From Halichondria panicea (lineage: Eukaryota; Porifera; Demospongiae; Suberitida; Halichondriidae): DNA of 64,000 nucleotides. Under the pieces are notes generated by a model. That model ran no database searches. It was given only the letters and a program-made list of their open reading frames with translations, and was not told the DNA's origin. Shown piece by piece: positions 58,138-64,000 of this stretch. The translations under genes and the position numbers were made by a program. The number at the start of each line of letters is the position of its first letter. Within the stretch, counting starts at the first letter, position 1. The stretch lies in contig NC_087377.1 in NCBI RefSeq assembly GCF_963675165.1, positions 9,627,122-9,691,121 of the forward strand. Direction: 5' to 3'.

Positions 58138-59998
58138 ATGATGGCCACATCTTGTGAAAAAAGGAGATGCTCTGCGTATAGCGAAGATCTAAGATGGAGA
58201 ATAGTTTGGCAGAAAGAAGGCCTAAGCCTTACTAATGACATGATAGCAAGAAATCTAAATATCCACAAATCAACAGTTTCAAGAATATTGTCTCTCTTTC
58301 ATAGTACAAGTATACTGTCTGTAAGAAAGTGTATGCAAAAGAAAAAGCATATCGAAAGCTTACTACTCCAGTGATTTTAATGATTTTGCACCTTGTGCTA
58401 ACCAAGCCTGGAATATATTTGCACGAGATACAAACTGAGGTTTCTAGTACACTGCTAGTAGATGTTGACACATCTACAATATGCAGGTGCCTTCATAAGA
58501 GTGGTTTCACACGACAAAAGTTGAAGATAACAGCTTCCCAACAAGATGCTTTTCGAAGAGAGCAATATTCCTCGGATGTTTCTGTTTACAACAAAGAAAT
58601 GCTGGTTTTTGTTGATGAAACTGATGCTGATCACAGGAACCAAATACGCCGGTATGGGTATAGCATTCGCGGTAGACCACTAAGACATTACAAGCTATTA
58701 AGTAGGGGTGAGTGAGTATCAGCTATTGCTTGTATATCAGTTGCTGGACTACTGGACGTGAAAATTGTTAAGGAAACAAGTGATGGAGACACGTTTTACA
58801 GCTTCGTTCAGAGCAACTTGATTCCACATCTCATGCCCTTCAATGGTGTCAACCCACACTCAGTTGTAGTTATGGACAATTGCACAATTTATCATGTACC
58901 AGAAGTAGTTAAATCTATCACTGACATTGGAGCATTGGTGCACTTTCTACCACCATATTCACCAGACTTCAACCCAATTGAGGAAACATTCGCCAAAATA
59001 AAGTTATCACTTAAAGCATAATTATGATGATACTATGTTACAGATAAATGACACTGAAATACTTCTCTTGATGGCATTTAGTGAAGTAACACAAGAAGAT
59101 TGCAGTGGGTGGATCTATGGTGAGCCTTTTGTTTCAAAATGGCGATACAAAATACCATGTGTTGGTGTCCCAAAAATCAACTCGATTTGTTTTATCAACT
59201 CGATTTTATCGACTTTATCTGGTAGGGATCGACTCGATGTGTTATATCAACTCGATTTTATCCATTTCATCTGGTAAGGATCGACTCGATGTGTTTTATC
59301 AACTCGATTTCTTCCGATGGAGAGGATCGACTCGATTCCAGGCCGCTAGGGAGAAAAGGCGAGTTTCGAGGGCGGCTTGATATCGAGGCTATAGACTATC
59401 TGTACTCTTGCAACAAAGGCGCTAGGCTCAGACAAGGCACTGAGACTCTTGAGGCCACAGGCAGGCTACAGCAGGTCAGAGTAGCTGACCCCTGCAGAAA
59501 GTCACAGCAGCTTACTTGTGCTGGATCACAGTAAATTAAATCACTAAATGCTTTTCAACTTGACTCTTGAGTTTATGAAACATAGCAAGTAGCTGCTGTG
59601 TGATCTCAGGCTCAGAAGGTCCCCATCTGAGCTACTCTGAGCTGCTGTAGGCGTGCCTGTGGCCTCAAGAGTCTCAGTGCCTTGTCTGAGCCTAGCGCCT
59701 TCGTTGCACGTTAGAGTACAGCGACTACAGCCTACAGCCATATCAGGCCGCCCTCGAAACTCGCCTTTTCCCCAGCGACCTGGAATCGAGTTGATCCTTA
59801 CCAGAAGAGTCGCTAAATCGAGTTGATAAAACACGTCGAGTCGATCCCTACCAGATGAAGTCGATAAAATCGAGTTGATAAAACACATCGAGTCGATTTA
59901 TCCTTCCAGTTTGGGACACCAACACATGGTATTTTGTATCGCCATTTTGAAACAAAAGGCTCACCATATGGATCAACCATTGTGAAATATATCACTAG
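58138..59998 (+). pseudogene. Tc1/mariner-superfamily transposase (DD34E), interrupted
   Basis: The N-terminus from ATG 58138 has a helix-turn-helix region (YSEDLRWRIVWQKEGLSL ... NIHKSTVSRILSLF). A 1-nt shift lies near 58320-58326 and coding continues in frame 3. Catalytic residues: D in VFVDETDAD (about 58608), D in VVVMDNCTIYH (about 58876), E in SPDFNPIEETF, with 34 residues between the last two. An in-frame TGA at 58713-58715 follows RGE, consistent with CGA decay. A further break falls near 59019-59035. The C-terminal EDCSGWI is cut at 59115 by the nested element and resumes at 59975, ending TAG 59996-59998. The DDE core cuts and joins element ends (family knowledge). Confidence 0.85.
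59116..59968. mobile_element. TATGG-tipped palindromic element inside the transposase gene
   Basis: TATGGTGAGCCTTTTGTTTC and its reverse complement head two arms of about 420 bp that make nearly the whole element a palindrome (centre about 59540). It is flanked by 6-bp TGGATC (59110-59115, 59969-59974). Removing the insert and one duplicate leaves the transposase C-terminus open to its TAG. Each arm holds 'tcaactcgattttatcgac' repeats and a TAGCCTCGA-like fragment (about 59330-59395 and 59740-59795). Confidence 0.9.
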
Positions 59999-60014
59999 AC
60001 TATAAGAATAATTA

Positions 60015-60926
60015 TTAATTTAGCTTACGTAGAGACAATACAATACTTTTTTTCTGTTCATTGTACTCCTTTTCATCAAAGATTCCATCTTCATATAATT
60101 GCTTAAGATATCTTAATTGTTCATAATTCTTCATTCGGAGGTCGACACTTTTACCTGGTGAAACTCCTTGTGGGTTAAGGCCAACTGTAGAGTTGCTAGG
60201 GGTTGACTTGTCCAAACTCTTGACAATAGCAACAGCAGCAGCACTTAGGACCTCACTTAAGGGTTCTTTACGTGTCTTCTTAGTAGATGGTGTTAAAAAC
60301 ATGGGCACATCAGGTGGGCTATCATAGTCATCATGGATTCCTGAAGAAATCATTCTTGCCCATAAGCGAAGCTTTGGTGCATCATATTCATTACCATGTT
60401 TTTCACGTAAGTCCTTAAAAACATTATCTCCCTGCAGATACATCATCCTGCTTTCTTTTACCACCAACAGCACTGTCACTCTGTGTCCGACCATCGCACC
60501 ACAATGATATCGTACCCCCCTCACTATGTGGTCGATACATCCTCTGTAAATCATCAAATGATATTAATGAAATCTTTGCTTGTTGACTACCCTCTGTATA
60601 GCCAACATTAAAGTCAGGGGACAATGAAACAAACTCTTCTTTAATTTTCAGCCTCAGCTCACTAACAGAACGAAGCCGTGAAAAAAAGTTGTTTAAATAT
60701 CTTGTATTAACCTCACTTTTTTTCTGTGGATTTATAATTTTCACTTTATAAGTATAGGTAGCTCGATCAGCCGGCAGGAGGCAGCTGTGGACTTACAACG
60801 GCTCCAGGTGATGCATTCAATTGAATAACTGAGCCACGATTTCCAGGCTGCTGTTGAGTGGTATTCCTAATCATAGTTTGAATGAGGTGAATAGCTTGAG
60901 CGTTCACAGAAGTAGAACTTGCCATC
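60015..60926 (-). pseudogene. Second gene of the mariner-type element, frame-shifted
   Basis: Three frames in series on the minus strand: 60926 to about 60775 (MASSTSVNAQAIHLIQTMIR ..), 60744-60424 (KVKIINPQKKSEVNTRYL ..) and 60557-60015. They join across one-base shifts near 60770 and 60440, about 300 aa in all. The middle part could be a small ubiquitin/PB1-like fold (alternating strands with ISLISFDDLQRMYRP; a guess). The third part has YDAPKLRLWARMISSGIHDD, then a Ser/Lys-rich linker, and ends YLKQLYEDGIFDEKEYNEQK, like a short SHOCT-type helical hairpin. The family is not recognised. It shares the transposon TIRs, so it is probably an accessory transposition or regulatory protein (inference). 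Confidence 0.65.
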
Positions 60927-61081
60927 ATGATCGATCACAGATAAGATAGTCTTTGATCACAGTATACAGTACAAAACATATGTGGATTATTGACCTTTAC
61001 ACTGATAAAAGATGCAGCGCACATGAGGCACCAATTACCGCATGTTGCTGCAGTTGCAAGAACTCTGCAAAGGGGTCTGTA

Positions 61082-63137
61082 CCAGTCGAATGGCCAAGGC
61101 CAAATTTACCTCACGAACCGGAAGTACTTCCTGTTGTCTATCTGGACCTGCGGTTTCAAGCTCAATTTCTGCACTAACTTTAGCTCAGTGTAACTTTTTA
61201 TTCCTTGCACCATAGATGATACAGTACTGACGTGGATGTGAAACGGCCTAGTATCCGGAGGGGTCCACGGGAATTGTCTGAAGCTATCATCGTAACGAGC
61301 AGATTATGCTAGAAACCCTGTAACTGTCATGTTTATATAGCAACCAGAGCGTAGTAAACAGTGTTCCGTGTCTGAAAACTGGTGAAAATGACCGGCACAC
61401 ATTGATACTTGCAGTGGGCTTGTAGGTAAGACTAGTTTCTCTAAGCTCATGGGAGAATATCATATTTTAGCATACATTTTCCTGTAAAAATACTTTGTGT
61501 GAGATTTTTGGCTTGGACAGTAAATATTCAGGTTACCATTCAGTAGTAATACTTGAAGTACACTGTAAACTACGAGGAGAATCTATGTTTGACAACTGTT
61601 ATGAAAGTTTAAGTGCTATAGAAAGGGCTAAAGCATGAGTTAGTTGCACTTTTTGCGTGAGATTATTTCTAAACCTGTTGAGCCTACTTTTTGCATATTT
61701 AGCTGATGAAAACCTTCATGTATTGATGCAGCAGGAGAATCTATTAACTAAGCATACAGTGAAGTTATTGGAAAAATACAGCCTCAAGAAAAATATGTAA
61801 AATCCATGTACATGTTAAACAAAAATTAATACTACGTTCTTATTACAACTACAATTATATGATTTCTATCAATAAGTTCACACGTACATGTACATGTCAT
61901 TAACTTTCCAAATTGCAGTGTTGTCTTTCGCTGAGCTAAGATATCAATTGCCAAATGTTAGCTAATTATACTATCAAGTGAAATTTATCCCAGGACCTAC
62001 TCGAGTGCTATACTTCTCTAGGCAACACCATCGGTGAGGACAGCAACGTCCAACCTCTTTTCAAGTGCCGTGTATCTACACTTGTATAGGAATTTCAAAC
62101 CGGCAAGTTGGAATGTGTCTCTCTCATAGCCACTTCGTAAACGATCAAGAAACAGTTTATCGTGTACTATAAATTAATACTCTGACTATTATAAAATTCT
62201 ATTATCATAATCGTACAGATTATCAACAATTTTCACCCGTTTGCTTATCTCATGCTAGTGTTATGAGTCAGCCACACTTCTTTTGATCTACATGCATGCT
62301 ACCAACATTGAGTGACTTGCTTTTGGATATAATTACATGGGTACAGGGGTAGATCTACTATAAAATAATAATTAAATAGACTTAATAGTTAACATCTTGC
62401 ACTGGACTGTACTTCCTCTACTCATTCTACCTCCTCACAGTCACTACTACTGTCTTAATATTCGCTTAATACACTTGCAGCATCAATATCCTCTCTGTTA
62501 ATGCATAGATTCTCTTTTATCTATATCTGTCTCTGGCCAGTTCTGCCAACTCACTTACACAGCTGCTTGGTATAACCTCGATAATTCCCTAGGCGTTTAT
62601 TTGGAACAAATTGCCTAATTTACGGAAACTAGTAAATTACCTCGGATATCCCCGTTACTATGATAGCTTCAAGCAGAATACTGGAATCCGGAAACGTTTC
62701 ACATCCACGTCAGTACTGTATCATCTATGCTTGCACGTATACAATATATATTTGCATCTTCTTTATTGTTATTGCATCCTCTTAACAACAACATGTATCT
62801 CACAATTTTAACACTGAGTCTTGCTTTACACAAGAGCTTTTTGCAGCCACCAAATCTTGCGGTTTTGACCTACCTGCACATTAGCCGATGTAAAAAACGG
62901 TTCCGCACTCCCCACCAACTCCAAAGTTTGCATATCAATAGTTCAAAGGCTGATGCGAATTATGTCCAAAAATTGGGCTGTTCTATTGACGTATATTCAT
63001 CACTTTACAGCATGTCAAAGTGGGCATAGTTTACACAGCACACATGGTTTACAAGAGTTGACCACTTGTCCAAGTTATGGTAAGCTATGAAAACAATGCA
63101 CACAAAATTGTCAACACAACAAATTTAATACAGAATA
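61082..63137. other. Interval without a supported gene
   Basis: No recognisable protein, array or paired inverted ends. Two overlapping frames at 62611-63029 have no known motif. cctaatttacggaaactag and aggcgtttat words recall other intergenic repeats. It may be 5' flank of the ORF that follows. Confidence 0.45.
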
Positions 63138-64000
63138 ATGAGATCTGCTAGAGATACTGGAAGAGAGTCGCGTCATGTAACTTCAGCAGTACATCCAGGC
63201 CGATCATGCGAAGAATGTGCTCTATGTAAGAAGAAAGACCTATCCAAGTATTCCCATCCCAAATCCTGGAAAGATCCTTCACTGCTGCAGCAACTCCAAG
63301 CCGCTGAGCCTTCTCTCAATGTACAGCCAGAAAGCTGCATCTGCTTGCTTTGTAGGAGGGATGTAAGCGATGTCAATGATATTAGCTTCTCACCTAGATG
63401 GAGAAAGAATACAGGTATCATAAAACTGATCTGTTATATTCCTAATTGTACGAACACTGACATTAAAGCCAAGTCAATCGATGCACAACAATTATCAAAA
63501 TTTTTCCCAGCGGGGCACAATGATGCTACCTTTTCTAACGAAAATGGAACTAACAATGTACCAATTTGCTCATATCACTACATGCAATGGTACAGGCATG
63601 CACACGCAACACATAGTGACTGCAAAACATGTGGAAAACATATTCGTAACTACAGCAGAAGCCGTCCTGTGCCAGAGCCAGTAGTACTCCAACATTTCCT
63701 AAATACTAATACTGAATTCAAAGGCACCTTTCAACCAGATGATCGTGTGTGTTATGCTTGCTATAAGTCTCATCTTATTGCTGTAAAGCACGTTAATAAT
63801 TTAGTTACGAGCACAGATGCAGACCTGACAGATCTACTTTCGGAGATAAAACAGAATCTTCCTAGATTGTCAGATGTTCGTACTTGGGAGAATGTAATAG
63901 ACTACGCTGTTCACATACTAGCTATTACAGTTGGTGAAGGCCTTCTAAAACAGACCGCATTTCTACTACCACAAGTGTATTTGAAATTTAAACTCGAACT
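63138..64000 (+). CDS. Cys-rich zinc-binding-type protein, continues past the window
   Basis: A frame opens at ATG 63138 (MRSARDTGRESRHVTSAVHP) and is free of stops for 287 codons to the window edge. Cys/His groups: CEECALCKKKDL, then CICLLCRRDV (about residues 31-75), CYIPNC, CSYHYMQWYRHAHATH, CKTCGKH, and CYACYKSHL. Alternating CxxC modules joined by SKYSHPKSW and FQPDDRVCYAC look like two or three zinc-binding units, followed by a helical region (ADLTDLLSEIKQNLPRL). Similar N-termini head transposon-derived proteins in cnidarians and sponges (memory, weak). No intron is needed so far, which suggests a mobile-element gene. Product and C-terminus are unknown. Confidence 0.65.
   Translation, partial: MRSARDTGRESRHVTSAVHPGRSCEECALCKKKDLSKYSHPKSWKDPSLLQQLQAAEPSLNVQPESCICLLCRRDVSDVNDISFSPRWRKNTGIIKLICYIPNCTNTDIKAKSIDAQQLSKFFPAGHNDATFSNENGTNNVPICSYHYMQWYRHAHATHSDCKTCGKHIRNYSRSRPVPEPVVLQHFLNTNTEFKGTFQPDDRVCYACYKSHLIAVKHVNNLVTSTDADLTDLLSEIKQNLPRLSDVRTWENVIDYAVHILAITVGEGLLKQTAFLLPQVYLKFKLE

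Larger units (their letters stand above)
57998..61079 (+). mobile_element. Two-gene Tc1/mariner-type transposon
   Basis: Inverted ends of about 60 bp: CAGACCTTTGCAGAGTTCTT ... ggtaattggtgcctca at the left, the same in reverse at the right with a 2-bp indel (cagacccctttgc). TA flanks it (57996-57997, 61080-61081). It holds a DD34E transposase gene (plus) and a second, convergent gene (minus, 60015-60926). A palindromic element is nested at 59116-59968. Without it the transposon is about 2.2 kb. Both genes are damaged, so this copy is inactive. Confidence 0.87.

Overview
The window reads as the nuclear genome of an animal, most likely a demosponge such as Amphimedon queenslandica. This is a judgement from style, not a database match. 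The support is: AT-rich sequence full of short 'ataattatg'-like runs; very small introns (47 to 150 bp) with clean GT/AG ends; receptor genes built from Ig-like, FN3 and CCP exons joined in phase 1, with tyrosine-motif tails; and several families of short inverted-repeat elements. No rRNA, convincing tRNA, CRISPR or bacterial operon was seen.

Layout. Bases 1-12282 are one decayed BEL/Pao LTR retrotransposon. Its 5' LTR (window edge) is split by a 624-bp hAT5-like element with TSD TTAAG. Its integrase is split, between the second Asp and the Glu of the catalytic triad, by a 5.6-kb foldback-type element whose arms are inverted arrays of a 78-bp repeat and which is flanked by a perfect 9-bp duplication. 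Bases 12394-16929 are a stack of nested non-autonomous elements: a TATGG-tipped foldback element, two hairpin MITEs with 9-bp TSDs, a hAT-like deletion derivative, a TA-inserting MITE and a PIF-like MITE. Bases 17827-26075 hold remnants of two or three receptor-type genes and one nearly complete receptor gene (22480-26075, plus strand) with lesions. Bases 26076-38800 are mostly non-coding with more nested elements. Bases 38887-42871 (minus) are a well-preserved ten-exon single-pass receptor gene.

After a 200-bp assembly gap, 43534-49296 carries a divergent gene pair around a 0.17-kb shared promoter region. One is a seven-exon minus-strand gene with a ParB-like domain whose exon phases all close. 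The other is a plus-strand gene with an RNase H-like/DDE-type domain (D, DN..ENKN, GHTHEDID). Bases 51555-55025 are a broken FN3/YWTD receptor-like gene carrying a Ty3/gypsy fragment and MITEs. Bases 57998-61079 are a two-gene Tc1/mariner-type transposon: a DD34E transposase and a convergent second gene, with a palindromic TATGG-tipped element nested in the transposase C-terminus. The window ends inside an open, Cys-rich, zinc-binding-type ORF (63138 to the edge).

The most informative signals are the nested insertions. For five of them the target duplications, the uninterrupted homologous copy or the reading frame confirm the exact ends. They define a recurring TATGG / 6-bp-TSD element group (three members), a TAGCCTCGA hairpin MITE family with 9-bp TSDs (three members) and a CAG-GGCGTAGG family with 5-bp TSDs (two complete members). 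All family names come from structure and motif memory. No search was run.
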